DNA from: Paraburkholderia kururiensis
Lineage (GTDB): Bacteria; Pseudomonadota; Gammaproteobacteria; Burkholderiales; Burkholderiaceae
DNA: 64,000 nt
NCBI RefSeq assembly: GCF_034424375.1
Contig: NZ_CP139965.1
Location: 124,001 to 188,000, forward strand
Direction: 5' to 3'
Positions 51,035 through 60,454 of the stretch are shown here, one piece after another; position 1 is the stretch's first letter, and every line of letters starts with the position of its first letter. The notes under the pieces were generated by a model. That model searched no databases and was not told where the DNA came from. It saw nothing but the letters and a program-made list of their open reading frames with translations. The translations under genes were made by a program, and so were the position numbers.

Positions 51035-52853
51035 GACACATTTCCTCATGGAGTGGCAACACGAACTGCATGACCGCACCCGGATGCTCGCGGGACTCGG
51101 CCCAGATACGGCCGCCGTGCGCTTCCACGATGGACCGGCAGATCGACAGTCCCATGCCCATGCCATCCTCTTTTGTCGTGAAGAACGCGCTGAAGAGACG
51201 ATCGAAGTCTGCCTCGCAAATTCCCGTGCCGGTGTCTTCCACCACCACCTGCGCATGGCGCCTGTCGAATGCGCGTGTGCGAACCACGAGGCGCCGCGCC
51301 CCGGGCTTGATGCCCGACATGGCCTGCACCGCATTCAGCATGAGGTTGACCACCACCTGCTGCAACTGCACGCGGTCGCCGCGCACGCGCTGCGGCGCCG
51401 CCGAATAGTCGGTTTCGACGTCGACCTTTTGACTCTCCAGCTCGCGCCGAACGAGGTCGAGCGATTCTCTCACAACCATATTCAGATCGAGCACGGCCTC
51501 GTCCGGCGCGCGTTTGCGCGCCATGCCGCGAATGCGGCGGATCACGTCGGTGGAGCGCTTCGCGTCGCGAGTCATCTGTTCGATGGATTGCCGCGCTTCC
51601 GCCACGTCGGGCGTGGGCCGGTCGAGCCAGCGCAAAGCGGCGTCGCCCGCCGTTACGATGGCCGCGAGCGGCTGCGTCACTTCGTGCGCAATCGATGCGG
51701 CCAGTTCACCCAGCATCGTCACGCGCGTGGCATGCGCAAGTTCGGCCGTGGAGCGGTCGAGCGCGTCCTGCGCGACGACTCGCTCTGTAATGTCCATGAG
51801 CGCGCCGACATACTCGGCGTCGGCCTGCTGCGCCACCAGGTGCGCGACATAGTGGACGTGCTTCACGCGGGCGTCGGGCATCAGAAGACGAAACTGGATG
51901 TCGACGTACGGCTCGCCCGTCAACACGCGGTGCTGCGCTTCGCCCACGGCGGCGGCGTCCTCGGGATGAACGCGCGCCACGATCTGCTCGATGCCGGGCG
52001 CCACATCCGTGGACACTTCGAAAATACGGTACGTCTCTTCCGACCACCACATGGCCCCGTCGGCCAGCCGCGTGGCGATGCTGCCCGTGTGGCTGAGACG
52101 CTGCGCGTCCGAGAGAAAGGCTTCGCTGCGTCGCAACGCGTGCTCCACCTGCTTGCGGTCCGTGATGTCGTTGTTGGTGGCGAGAATGGCGACGGGCTGG
52201 CCGCGCAGGTCCCGCCACAGCGCCCAGCGGCTCGAGATCATCACGGTCTCGCCGTCTTTGCGCACGCGCTGCAACTCGCCTTGCCATCCGCCGGAGCGCA
52301 GCACTTCGCGGCGAATGTCTTCGAGCGAGATGGCGGCGTGCGTCCGCGTCAGTTCGTGAATGGGCTGGCCGATGGCCTGCGCGGCGGTCCAGCCGTAAAG
52401 CTTTTCCGCGCCCTGATTCCAGAACGTGATCCTGTCGTTCATGTCGTGCGCGACGATGGCATCGTGCGTGAGGTCGAGCAACTCGAGCCGCTCGCGCAGG
52501 ATCGCCGTATTGGCCTGATCGCGCAGTGCGAGCATGGCCGTGGTCACGATGGCGAGCAGGCTCACCGCGCAACGCGCCACCGCGCCGCCCGAATAGTGCT
52601 CGTCGTGCGAGAGCGCGAAAGCGAGCAGCGTCAGCGCCACACACCCGTAAGCGACAGCCGTGGTCGTGCGGCGCGACCCCGTGGACGCCACCAGCAGCAC
52701 CACGACGACGTACAGAACGGCGATGGCGATATCGAGCGGCGTGAACGCGTCGATGGCGAACACGACCAGCGCGACGGCGCCCGCCACCGCATACGGCAGG
52801 CCCGCGTTCTCACGCCAGAGCCTCGTCGATCCCGGATTCAACACCATCGCCAT
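51024..52853 (-). CDS. Membrane PAS histidine kinase
   Basis: 609 aa. About four N-terminal transmembrane helices (residues 18-110), two PAS domains (about 125-235, 250-365; the first with FWNQGAEKLYGWTAAQAIGQPI), then the kinase core with H-box ASIAHEVTQPLAAIV and ATP-binding VVEDTGTGIC ... GMGMGLSICRSIVEAHGG. FixL-like layout, but the PAS domains show no clear haem His. Probably senses redox state or a small ligand; the signal is not known. Confidence 0.92.
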   Translation of the reverse strand: MAMVLNPGSTRLWRENAGLPYAVAGAVALVVFAIDAFTPLDIAIAVLYVVVVLLVASTGSRRTTTAVAYGCVALTLLAFALSHDEHYSGGAVARCAVSLLAIVTTAMLALRDQANTAILRERLELLDLTHDAIVAHDMNDRITFWNQGAEKLYGWTAAQAIGQPIHELTRTHAAISLEDIRREVLRSGGWQGELQRVRKDGETVMISSRWALWRDLRGQPVAILATNNDITDRKQVEHALRRSEAFLSDAQRLSHTGSIATRLADGAMWWSEETYRIFEVSTDVAPGIEQIVARVHPEDAAAVGEAQHRVLTGEPYVDIQFRLLMPDARVKHVHYVAHLVAQQADAEYVGALMDITERVVAQDALDRSTAELAHATRVTMLGELAASIAHEVTQPLAAIVTAGDAALRWLDRPTPDVAEARQSIEQMTRDAKRSTDVIRRIRGMARKRAPDEAVLDLNMVVRESLDLVRRELESQKVDVETDYSAAPQRVRGDRVQLQQVVVNLMLNAVQAMSGIKPGARRLVVRTRAFDRRHAQVVVEDTGTGICEADFDRLFSAFFTTKEDGMGMGLSICRSIVEAHGGRIWAESREHPGAVMQFVLPLHEEMCHEH

Positions 52854-52901
52854 CCCGCGGCATGCCGCCCCAAGAAAAAGAAAAGCGGCATGCGCGCGTG
52901 T

Positions 52902-53282
52902 TCAACGCGCCGCATCCGCGCCACCGGTCTTCACGGTTTCCAGATGACGCGAGACCTCGGCGGCGTCCACAGGCTTGCTCAGCACACAGAGCGCGCCGAT
53001 CTCGAGCGCCTGGCGGCGCACGAGGTCCGACGCGAAGGCCGAAATGAAAATGACAGGCAGCCTGACACCGCTGTCCAGAAGACGCCGGTACATCTCCAGC
53101 CCGGAAATGCCGGGCATCTGCACGTCGGAGATGATGCAGGTCACGCCGTCTACTTCGTCGCTTGCAAGGAACTGCTCCGCGGATGCGTAGAGCCTTGCCC
53201 CCCAGCCAAGCGAACGGACGAGGCTCGACGTTGCGACGCGCACGGACTCGTCGTCGTCGATAATCGAAACGATCGGATTCAT
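52902..53282 (-). CDS. Single-domain response regulator
   Basis: 126 aa from ATG 53282: receiver only (VSIIDDDESVRVATSSLVRSLGW, phospho-Asp in CIISDVQMPGISG, Lys in VLSKPVD). No output domain, so it works as a phospho-relay or protein-binding partner. Encoded 48 bp upstream of the PAS kinase in the same direction. Confidence 0.9.
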   Translation of the reverse strand: MNPIVSIIDDDESVRVATSSLVRSLGWGARLYASAEQFLASDEVDGVTCIISDVQMPGISGLEMYRRLLDSGVRLPVIFISAFASDLVRRQALEIGALCVLSKPVDAAEVSRHLETVKTGGADAAR

Positions 53283-53319
53283 GTGCAAACGACGGGTCCT
53301 CGGCCGAAATGACGCTGAC

Positions 53320-53339
53320 AGCGGGCGGGACTGCCCGCT
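53320..53339. repeat. Inverted repeat upstream of the single-domain regulator
   Basis: AGCGGGC-GGGACT-GCCCGCT. It lies 67-80 bp upstream of the regulator start and 90-110 bp beyond the hydrolase stop. Without a T-run it may be a weak terminator for the hydrolase or an operator. An AT-rich stretch with CATATGTAGGTATAGG follows at about 53381-53397. Confidence 0.4.
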
Positions 53340-53431
53340 ACGTCGAACCGATCTTAATGAAAACGCCCCGCCGCGAAAATCATATGTAGGTATAGGGGCG
53401 GCTGCATCGCGAAAGACGGCTTGCCGGCCCG

Positions 53432-54253
53432 TCAAGCCTCGATGAACGCGAGCAGGTCGGCGTTCACCTTGTCCGCGTGCGTCGTGCACATGCCGTGCGG
53501 CGCGCCCGGATAGACCTTCAGGCGGCCGTCGGGAACGATCTCGGCGGAAAGCCGGCCCGAATCGTCGAGCGGCACGATCTGGTCGTCGTCGCCCTGCAAC
53601 ACGAGCGTGGGCACGGTCATCTTCTTCAGGTCGCCGGTGAAGTCGGTTTCCGAAAACGCCTTGATGCAGTCGTACGCGCCCTTGATGGAGCACTGCATGC
53701 CCGCGTACCAGAACGCATCCACGGTGCCCTGCGACGGGCTTGCGCCCGCCCGGTTGAAACCGTAGAACGGCGTGGCCAGGTCCTTGAAAAACTGCGAGCG
53801 GTTTTCGATGACGTTCTTGCGAATGTCGTCGAACACGGAAAGGGGCAAGCCGCCGGGATTCGCAGGCGTTTTCAGCATGAGCGGCGGCACCGCGGCGATC
53901 AGCACAGCCTTCGCCACGCGGCCCGTGCCGTGCCGGCCGATGTAGCGCGCCACCTCGCCACCGCCCGTGGAGTGCCCCACCAGCACCGCATCTTTCAGAT
54001 CGAGAAAGTCGATCAGTTCCGCCAGGTCGTCTGCGTAACGGTTCATGTCGTTGCCCGCCCACGGCTGGCTGGACCGCCCGTGGCCGCGCCGGTCGTGCGC
54101 GATGACGCGATAACCGCGCGCGGCGAGATACATCATCTGCGCATCCCACGCGTCGGCATTCAGCGGCCAGCCGTGCGAGAACACGACGGGCCGGCCTTCG
54201 CCCCAGTCTTTGTAGAAGAGTTCCGTGCCGTCTTTCAATACGAGCGTTGCCAT
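53432..54253 (-). CDS. Alpha/beta hydrolase, non-haem haloperoxidase/arylesterase type
   Basis: 273 aa. Nucleophile VLVGHSTGGGEVARY, Asp in LQGDDDQIVP and His in GAPHGMCTTH, all spaced as in non-haem chloroperoxidase/esterase enzymes; the start ATLVLKDGTELFYKDWGEGRPVVFSHGWPL is characteristic. No signal peptide, so cytoplasmic. Substrate unknown. Confidence 0.9.
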   Translation of the reverse strand: MATLVLKDGTELFYKDWGEGRPVVFSHGWPLNADAWDAQMMYLAARGYRVIAHDRRGHGRSSQPWAGNDMNRYADDLAELIDFLDLKDAVLVGHSTGGGEVARYIGRHGTGRVAKAVLIAAVPPLMLKTPANPGGLPLSVFDDIRKNVIENRSQFFKDLATPFYGFNRAGASPSQGTVDAFWYAGMQCSIKGAYDCIKAFSETDFTGDLKKMTVPTLVLQGDDDQIVPLDDSGRLSAEIVPDGRLKVYPGAPHGMCTTHADKVNADLLAFIEA

Positions 54254-54603
54254 CGTTCATGCTCCCGGTCGATGCCGCTTTCGCGGCGCTGCGCGAGGCA
54301 GGCCGCATACGGCGGTTCGCGCGACGCTCCGCTCGCCTGCCTCTTGCAGGCGGCCTGGTCGCGCACCGGCATCAGTATCGAAGCGCACGGGCCCGAGCCT
54401 TTTCGGTGCGAACCGGCGTTTTCCGATTTGCACGGTCGGCGCGCGCGCCGGCTTCGTTGCTTCGCGGCATGGGCTCACCCGCCGTCGTGCAAATCGGCTG
54501 CACGGCGGGCGAATTCGAAAGCCGCGAGGCACGCGAACGCTCAACATCGGCTCATGAATCGGCCACCCGGCCCTTGCCACGTCGCGATCTCCGCCCCACG
54601 AGA
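54254..54603. promoter_or_regulatory. Divergent hydrolase / bestrophin control region
   Basis: 350 bp without a supported gene. Main feature: a perfect 12-bp inverted repeat CCGATTTGCACG (54423-54434) and CGTGCAAATCGG (54486-54497), arms 63 bp apart start to start. Confidence 0.5.
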
Positions 54604-55530
54604 ATGATCATCAGAAACCACGAGAACTGGCTTCGCATGCTCTTCGTCTGGAAGGGCTCGGTGCTTCGCACGATCATTCCGCAACTCGCGCTGCTGCTGC
54701 TCGTTGCGTTGTTCGCGCTCTTCACCGACGGCGCGATCTTCGGCGAAAAGATCCTGCCCGATACCACGCCCTTTACGCTGATCGGGCTGACGCTCGCCAT
54801 CTTTCTCGCGTTTCGCAACAACGCGAGCTACCAGTGCTACGTCGAGGCGCGGGCGCTGTGGGGCGAGGCGCTCGTCGTCTCGCGCGCCTTCGCGTCGCAC
54901 CTGTTGTGCTTCGCGCCCGCTGTCTCTCACGAGGACAGAGCCGAACTGGTGAAGCGCATCATCGCGTTCGCGCATGCGCTGAAGTCGCAATTGCGGCCCG
55001 TGTCCATGCTCGACGGCGCGCCACGCGCAGATTCGACGCACGCTGCCGCCAGCGACCCCATCGCCACAGCGAAGGCCTACCCCGCCGCGGCGATACTCCA
55101 CGAAATGCGGCAACGCATTGCCGCGCTCACGACGGCGGGCGACGTGCGCGATACGTCGCTATACGTCTGGAACCAGCACATCGACGAGCTTCATGCCGTA
55201 GCGGGCGGCTGCGAACGCATCGCGTCGACGCCCATGCCGTTTCCGTATGCGGTGCTCGTTCACCGCACCGTCTACACCTACTGCCTGCTGCTGCCGTTCG
55301 GGCTCGTGAATTCCGTCGGCATCTTTACGCCGCTCATTTCCGTCTTTCTTTCGTACACGCTGCTGGCGCTGGAAGCCATCGCGGCAGAGATGGCGCAGCC
55401 GTTCGGCACGACACAGAACAGCCTCGCGCTGGATTCCATCGTCCGGCACATCGAACGAACCCTGCTCGAGATGTGCGGGGCGCCTCTGCCGCCGCCCATT
55501 CCCACCCGCGACGGCTATGAGCTGACCTGA
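54604..55530 (+). CDS. Bestrophin-like membrane protein
   Basis: 308 aa from ATG 54604. Start MIIRNHENWLRMLFVWKGSVLRTIIPQLALLL, two N-terminal helices, AIFLAFRNNASYQCYVEARALWGEALVVSRA (bestrophin core) and two C-terminal helices (LLLPFGLVNSVGIFTPLISVFLSYTLLALEAIA). Bestrophins are ligand-gated anion channels; the bacterial role is not established. Confidence 0.87.
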   Translation: MIIRNHENWLRMLFVWKGSVLRTIIPQLALLLLVALFALFTDGAIFGEKILPDTTPFTLIGLTLAIFLAFRNNASYQCYVEARALWGEALVVSRAFASHLLCFAPAVSHEDRAELVKRIIAFAHALKSQLRPVSMLDGAPRADSTHAAASDPIATAKAYPAAAILHEMRQRIAALTTAGDVRDTSLYVWNQHIDELHAVAGGCERIASTPMPFPYAVLVHRTVYTYCLLLPFGLVNSVGIFTPLISVFLSYTLLALEAIAAEMAQPFGTTQNSLALDSIVRHIERTLLEMCGAPLPPPIPTRDGYELT

Positions 55531-55602
55531 TTGTTCCCGCGCCGTTTGCGAGGCCAGCGCGATCTACGCCGTCATTCACGTTCATCGAAAAGGAGTCTCA
55601 CC

Positions 55603-56109
55603 ATGTCCAACGCTAATCACACCATTCACGCCACCGCCGCACGCCTCACGTCCGGCTTCGACGAGCGCGCCATCCGCGCAATCTCCGACGCGCTCAACCC
55701 GCTGCTGGCCGACGTGTTCGCGCTCTACCTGAAAACGAAGAACTTTCACTGGCACATGCTGGGCGCGCATTTCCGCGACTACCACCTGATGCTCGACGAG
55801 CAAGGCGTGCAAATCTTCGCCATTGCCGACGACATAGCCGAGCGCGTGCGCAAGATTGGCGGCACGACGCTGCGCTCCATCGGCGACGTGGCGCGACGTC
55901 AGCGCATCGCGGACAACGATGCAACCGGACTGCGTGCCGAGGTGATGCTGAACGAGCTGCGCCGCGACAATCTGCAACTGGCCGCCTTCATGCTGGAAGC
56001 ACACGAAGTGTGCGAGAGCCATCGGGACGTGGCCACGGCAAGCCTGCTCGAAAACTGGATCGACGAAGCGCAGCGGCGCGCCTGGTTTCTCGCCGAAGCG
56101 TGCCGCTGA
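55603..56109 (+). CDS. Dps-type DNA-protecting ferritin
   Basis: 168 aa from ATG 55603 with an AAAAGGAG ribosome binding site. Ferroxidase residues lie in KNFHWHMLGAHFRDYHLMLDEQ and ADDIAERVRKIGG. It stores iron and protects DNA in stress. Encoded 73 bp after the bestrophin gene. Confidence 0.94.
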   Translation: MSNANHTIHATAARLTSGFDERAIRAISDALNPLLADVFALYLKTKNFHWHMLGAHFRDYHLMLDEQGVQIFAIADDIAERVRKIGGTTLRSIGDVARRQRIADNDATGLRAEVMLNELRRDNLQLAAFMLEAHEVCESHRDVATASLLENWIDEAQRRAWFLAEACR

Positions 56110-56198
56110 CGCAGGCGCTCAACTTCCGGGCCGTCATTCCACGCCGGCTTGCGTTGGCGGCTGTTCGGCGGGCGGCCCGTTTCGCACGGAGTGTTTCC

Positions 56199-56543
56199 AT
56201 GAAACCCATCGCCATGGGATCCATCAAGCCTTTGCGCCTCGTGGCGCTGGCCGCCGTGGCCGCGGCCGTGACGCACGTGGTCGGGCTGCCGACATTCACC
56301 GACGCAGTTCTCTCCGTCGGCACCGACATGCAGTTGCCGCTGGAGCGCATGGCAAGCGATGCGCCGGACGCACCCGAACCGGCACGACAAGCCGTGCGTC
56401 GCCATGAAACGCCCGCGCCCCCGACGAGCACGGCGCAACTGACCGGTTCGAGAGAGGTGCTGCGCCCGCGCGCGGCACATCGCGCACCGGGTTCGGCACC
56501 TGGCTACCGCCAGTCGATTACCGACTCGAAATACTGGACCTGA
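56199..56543 (+). CDS. Small hypothetical membrane-anchored or exported protein
   Basis: 114 aa. N-terminal helix LRLVALAAVAAAVTHVVGLP, which could be a signal or an anchor; the rest is Pro/Ala/Arg-rich and probably disordered (PEPARQAVRRHETPAPPTS). No Shine-Dalgarno of quality. No family recognised; low-complexity content makes it less certain. Confidence 0.45.
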   Translation: MKPIAMGSIKPLRLVALAAVAAAVTHVVGLPTFTDAVLSVGTDMQLPLERMASDAPDAPEPARQAVRRHETPAPPTSTAQLTGSREVLRPRAAHRAPGSAPGYRQSITDSKYWT

Positions 56544-56695
56544 GGGAACGCGCGGCTGCACGCCAGGCCAAGCCACCCGTCGTAACGACGCGCGCGCTCA
56601 CCGCACCGTGCGAATCCGAAACGCGTGCGGCAACGGCTCAATCGCGCCGAACGCGGATCGACGAGCATCGAAGCGAACGGAACAAGGAATCCGAC

Positions 56696-59044
56696 ATGGC
56701 CCGCAAGAAAGTCGTACGCATCTACAGCGAACCCGCCGGCGGATGGGGCGCGCTCAAGGCAACCGGCGAGGCGCTCGCGGTACAAGGCATCGCCGTGTCC
56801 GGCGCGAAGACGCTGCTGCACATGAACCAGCCCGAAGGGTTCGACTGCCCCGGCTGCGCATGGCCCGACCCGAAGCACACGTCGTCGTTCGAGTTTTGCG
56901 AGAACGGCGCCAAGGCCGTGGCCTGGGAAGCCACGGCGAAGCGGTGCACGCCGGCATTTTTCGCCGCGCACAGCGTGGCGGAACTCGAAACCTGGGACGA
57001 CTACGACCTCGAAATGGCCGGGCGCCTCACGCATCCCATGGTCTACGACAGCGCGTCGGACCGCTACGTGCCCATCGAGTGGGACGCCGCCTTCGCGCTG
57101 ATCGGCAAGCATCTGAATGCGCTCGACCATCCCGATCAGGCCGACTTCTACACCTCGGGCCGCGCCTCCAACGAAGCGGCATTCCTCTATCAGCTCTTCG
57201 TGCGCGAGTTCGGCACGAACAATTTTCCCGACTGTTCGAACATGTGCCACGAAGCCACGAGCGTCGGGCTGCCGCAGTCCATCGGCGTCGGCAAGGGCAC
57301 CGTGCTGCTCGAAGACTTCGAGCACGCGGACGCCATCTTCATCTTCGGACAAAACCCCGGCACGAACAGCCCGCGCATGATGAGCGATCTGCACGCGGCG
57401 TCGCGCCGCGGCGCGAAGATCGTCTCGTTCAATCCGTTTCGCGAGCGCGCGCTCGAACGCTTCGCCGCACCGCAAGATCCGCTCGAAATGGCGACGCTAG
57501 GCTCCACGCCCATCAGCACGTTCCTGTATCAGGTGCGCGTGGGCGGCGACGTGGCCGTGCTCAAGGGCATGATGAAGGCGATTGTGGAAGCGGACGACGC
57601 GGCGCTCGCCGCCGGCGCGCCGCGCATTCTCGACACCACGTTCATCGCCGGCCACACCGTCGGCATCGACGCGTTGCTGGCCGACCTGCGCGCCACGCCG
57701 TGGGACGCGATAGAACGCCACGCCGGGCTCTCGCAGGCCGACATCACGAACGCCGCGCAGGTCTACATGAAGGCGCAGAACGTGATCCTCGTCTACGGCA
57801 TGGGGCTCACGCAGCATCGACGCGGCACGGAGAACGTCCAGCAGATCGCGAATCTCGCGCTGCTGCGCGGCAATATCGGCCGCCCCGGCGCGGGCATCTG
57901 CCCCGTTCGCGGACATTCCAACGTGCAGGGCAACCGCACGGTGGGCATCACCGAAAAGCCCTCGCCGGCACTCATGGACGGCATCGAACGCGCCTTCGGT
58001 TTTCGTCCGCCTGCCGCGCACGGCCACGACGTGCTCGCAGCCATCGATTCGATGATGCGCGGCGACGCGCGCGTCTTCATCGCGCTGGGCGGCAACTTCG
58101 CGGCGGCCGTGCCCGACTGGGTTCGCGTGCAGGCCGCGATGCGCCGGCTCGACCTCACCGTGCATGTGGCGACCAAGCTCAACCGCAGCCATCTCGTGCA
58201 CGGCAAGGAAGCGCTCATCCTGCCGTGTCTTGGCCGCACCGAAATCGACGTTCAGGCCGAAGGGCCGCAATCCGTCACCGTGGAAGATTCGATGTCGATG
58301 GTCCACGCGTCGGCGGGACGCAACGCGCCGGCCTCGGACCACCTTCGCAGCGAACCGGCCATTGTTGCCGGCATCGCGCGCGCAACGCTGGGCCACGCGT
58401 CGCGTGTGCCCTGGGAACAGCTGGTGGCGAACTACGACCGCATTCGCGACGCCATCGAAACGGTGTTCCCGATTTTTCAGGCCTACAACGAACGCATTCG
58501 CGTGCCCGGCGGTTTTCATCTGGCGTCGACGGCGCGCGAGCGCGTGTGGGCCACGCCGAGCGGTCGCGCGAATTTCCTCGTATTCAGCGGTCTGGACGAA
58601 GACCTGCATCACGACGACCCCGACGCGTTGCGCCTCACGACCATGCGCAGCCACGATCAGTACAACACGACGCTGTACTCGCACTCGGACCGCTATCGCG
58701 GCGTGTTCGGGCAGCGCGACGTGGTGTTCATGAATCCGCGCGAACTCAGCCGGCGCAACCTGCATCCGGGCGAACGGGTGGACATCGTCGCGCTCTCGAA
58801 CGACGGCATCGAGCGCATCGTGCGCGGCTTCAAGGTGATCGAATACTCGCTGCCCGACGGCTGCTGCGGCGCCTACTATCCGGAAGCGAACCCGCTCGTG
58901 CCGCTCGACGCCTTCGATCCGCAAAGCCGCACGCCCTCGTACAAGTCGGTGCCGGTCAAAGTGGTTCGCACCGCCGCGGTGGGGCCGGACTCCGCTGCGT
59001 TCGCCGTGGCGTTCAACGCCGGGGAGCACGATCATGCTCGGTGA
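56696..59044 (+). CDS. FdhF/YdeP-family molybdopterin oxidoreductase
   Basis: 782 aa. Molybdopterin oxidoreductase fold with a likely N-terminal 4Fe-4S site (CPGCAWPDPKH ... ENGAKAVAWEATAKRC), FGQNPGTNSPRMMSDLHAASRRGAKIV and LALLRGNIGRPGAGICPVRGHSNVQGNRT, typical of YdeP. It is encoded 11 bp before and overlapping cydA; in other bacteria YdeP is linked to acid or stress response. Needs Mo, which links it to the ModB gene in this window only by metal. Confidence 0.88.
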   Translation: MARKKVVRIYSEPAGGWGALKATGEALAVQGIAVSGAKTLLHMNQPEGFDCPGCAWPDPKHTSSFEFCENGAKAVAWEATAKRCTPAFFAAHSVAELETWDDYDLEMAGRLTHPMVYDSASDRYVPIEWDAAFALIGKHLNALDHPDQADFYTSGRASNEAAFLYQLFVREFGTNNFPDCSNMCHEATSVGLPQSIGVGKGTVLLEDFEHADAIFIFGQNPGTNSPRMMSDLHAASRRGAKIVSFNPFRERALERFAAPQDPLEMATLGSTPISTFLYQVRVGGDVAVLKGMMKAIVEADDAALAAGAPRILDTTFIAGHTVGIDALLADLRATPWDAIERHAGLSQADITNAAQVYMKAQNVILVYGMGLTQHRRGTENVQQIANLALLRGNIGRPGAGICPVRGHSNVQGNRTVGITEKPSPALMDGIERAFGFRPPAAHGHDVLAAIDSMMRGDARVFIALGGNFAAAVPDWVRVQAAMRRLDLTVHVATKLNRSHLVHGKEALILPCLGRTEIDVQAEGPQSVTVEDSMSMVHASAGRNAPASDHLRSEPAIVAGIARATLGHASRVPWEQLVANYDRIRDAIETVFPIFQAYNERIRVPGGFHLASTARERVWATPSGRANFLVFSGLDEDLHHDDPDALRLTTMRSHDQYNTTLYSHSDRYRGVFGQRDVVFMNPRELSRRNLHPGERVDIVALSNDGIERIVRGFKVIEYSLPDGCCGAYYPEANPLVPLDAFDPQSRTPSYKSVPVKVVRTAAVGPDSAAFAVAFNAGEHDHAR

Positions 59045-60428
59045 CGTCGTCAGCCTCTCGCGTGCGCAGTTCGCTCTGACCGCGATCTTCCACATTCTGT
59101 GGCCCATCCTGACCATCAGCCTCTCCGCGTTTCTGCTGCTGGTCGAAGCGCTGTGGGTTCGCACCGGCGACGCGCTCTACTACCGCCATGCGCGCTTCTG
59201 GAGCCGGCTGCTCGTGCTCAACTTCGCCGTGGGCGTGGTGAGCGGCATTCCCATGGAGTTCCAGTTCGGCACTAACTGGGCCGGGTTCGCGCAGTTCAGC
59301 GGCTCGTTCTTCGGCAACATCCTGGGCTTCGAAGGCGCGATGGCGTTCATGCTCGAAGCGGGATTCGTCGGCGTGATGATGCTCGGCTGGAACCGCGTGT
59401 CGCCCAGGGTTCATCTGTTCGCCACGTCGATGGTCGCGCTGGGCTCCACGCTCTCCGCGTTCTGGATCATGGTGGCCAACTCGTGGATGCAAACCCCGGC
59501 CGGCGTGACGGTGGTGAACGGCAAACTGGTGGTGACGGACTACGTGGCCGCCATCTTCAATCCGGACATGGTGTGGGGCGTTTCGCACATGTGGGCAGCC
59601 GCCATCGAAACGGGCATGGTGGTGATTGCCGGTATCTCTGCCTGGCAGTTGCTGCGCCGCCGGCAGCCCGCGTTTTTTGCGCGTTCGTTCAAGCTTGCTC
59701 TCGCGGTGCTCGTTGTGGTCGCGCCGCTGCAGATCTGGCTGGGCGACTCCAGCGGCGTCAGCGTATTCGCGACGCAGCCCGCGAAAGGCGCCGCCATCGA
59801 AGGCCACTGGACCACCAACGCGCCCGGCACCGGCGCCCCGTGGTCGCTGCTGGCGTGGCCCGATCAACCGCAACAGCGCAACGACTGGTCGATCGAGATC
59901 CCGGGGCTGTTGAGCGTCATCGGCACGCATTCGCTGCACGGGCAGGTGAAAGGTCTCGCCGACTTCCCGCGCGCCGACCAGCCGCCGATGATCCCGCTCA
60001 TCTATTACGCGTTCCGCGCCATGGCCGGCATCGGCTTCGTGCTGGCGCTGCTCGCGGTGTGGACGATGTACGCCCTGTACCACGCGCGAGGCGACCTGGC
60101 CCGGCTGCTCGCGCGGCGCAGGCTGTTGACGGCATGGGTGCTCTGCATTCCGCTGCCCTACGTCGCCGTGGAAGCCGGCTGGATCGTGCGCGAGGTGGGG
60201 CGGCAACCGTGGGTGATCTACGGGCTGCTGCGCACGAGCGACGCCGCATCGGCCGTGCCGCCTGCCTCGGTGACGGGAAGCCTCGCGATGTTCGCCGCGT
60301 TCTACGCGGTGCTGCTCGTCACGTTCTTCGCGCTCGCGCGTCGCTGGCTGAAGAGCGGCCCGGACCTCGCCGCTCCGCTGCCCCGTCCCTTCGCCATCCG
60401 CGAGCAGGCCACGACCGCGGACTATTGA
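59034..60428 (+). CDS. cydA: Cytochrome bd-type quinol oxidase subunit I (short Q-loop)
   Basis: 464 aa. Haem-ligand His in FHILWPILTIS, the GTNWAGFAQFSG and GRQPWVIYGLLRTSDAAS motifs. The Q-loop is short, as in cyanide-insensitive (CIO) oxidases. High-affinity O2 consumption could protect nitrogenase, but the gene is over 20 kb from the nif island. It overlaps the YdeP gene by 11 bp. Confidence 0.95.
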   Translation: MLGDVVSLSRAQFALTAIFHILWPILTISLSAFLLLVEALWVRTGDALYYRHARFWSRLLVLNFAVGVVSGIPMEFQFGTNWAGFAQFSGSFFGNILGFEGAMAFMLEAGFVGVMMLGWNRVSPRVHLFATSMVALGSTLSAFWIMVANSWMQTPAGVTVVNGKLVVTDYVAAIFNPDMVWGVSHMWAAAIETGMVVIAGISAWQLLRRRQPAFFARSFKLALAVLVVVAPLQIWLGDSSGVSVFATQPAKGAAIEGHWTTNAPGTGAPWSLLAWPDQPQQRNDWSIEIPGLLSVIGTHSLHGQVKGLADFPRADQPPMIPLIYYAFRAMAGIGFVLALLAVWTMYALYHARGDLARLLARRRLLTAWVLCIPLPYVAVEAGWIVREVGRQPWVIYGLLRTSDAASAVPPASVTGSLAMFAAFYAVLLVTFFALARRWLKSGPDLAAPLPRPFAIREQATTADY

Positions 60429-60454
60429 CCTCTTTGCGCGCCCTCTGCGGCGAA

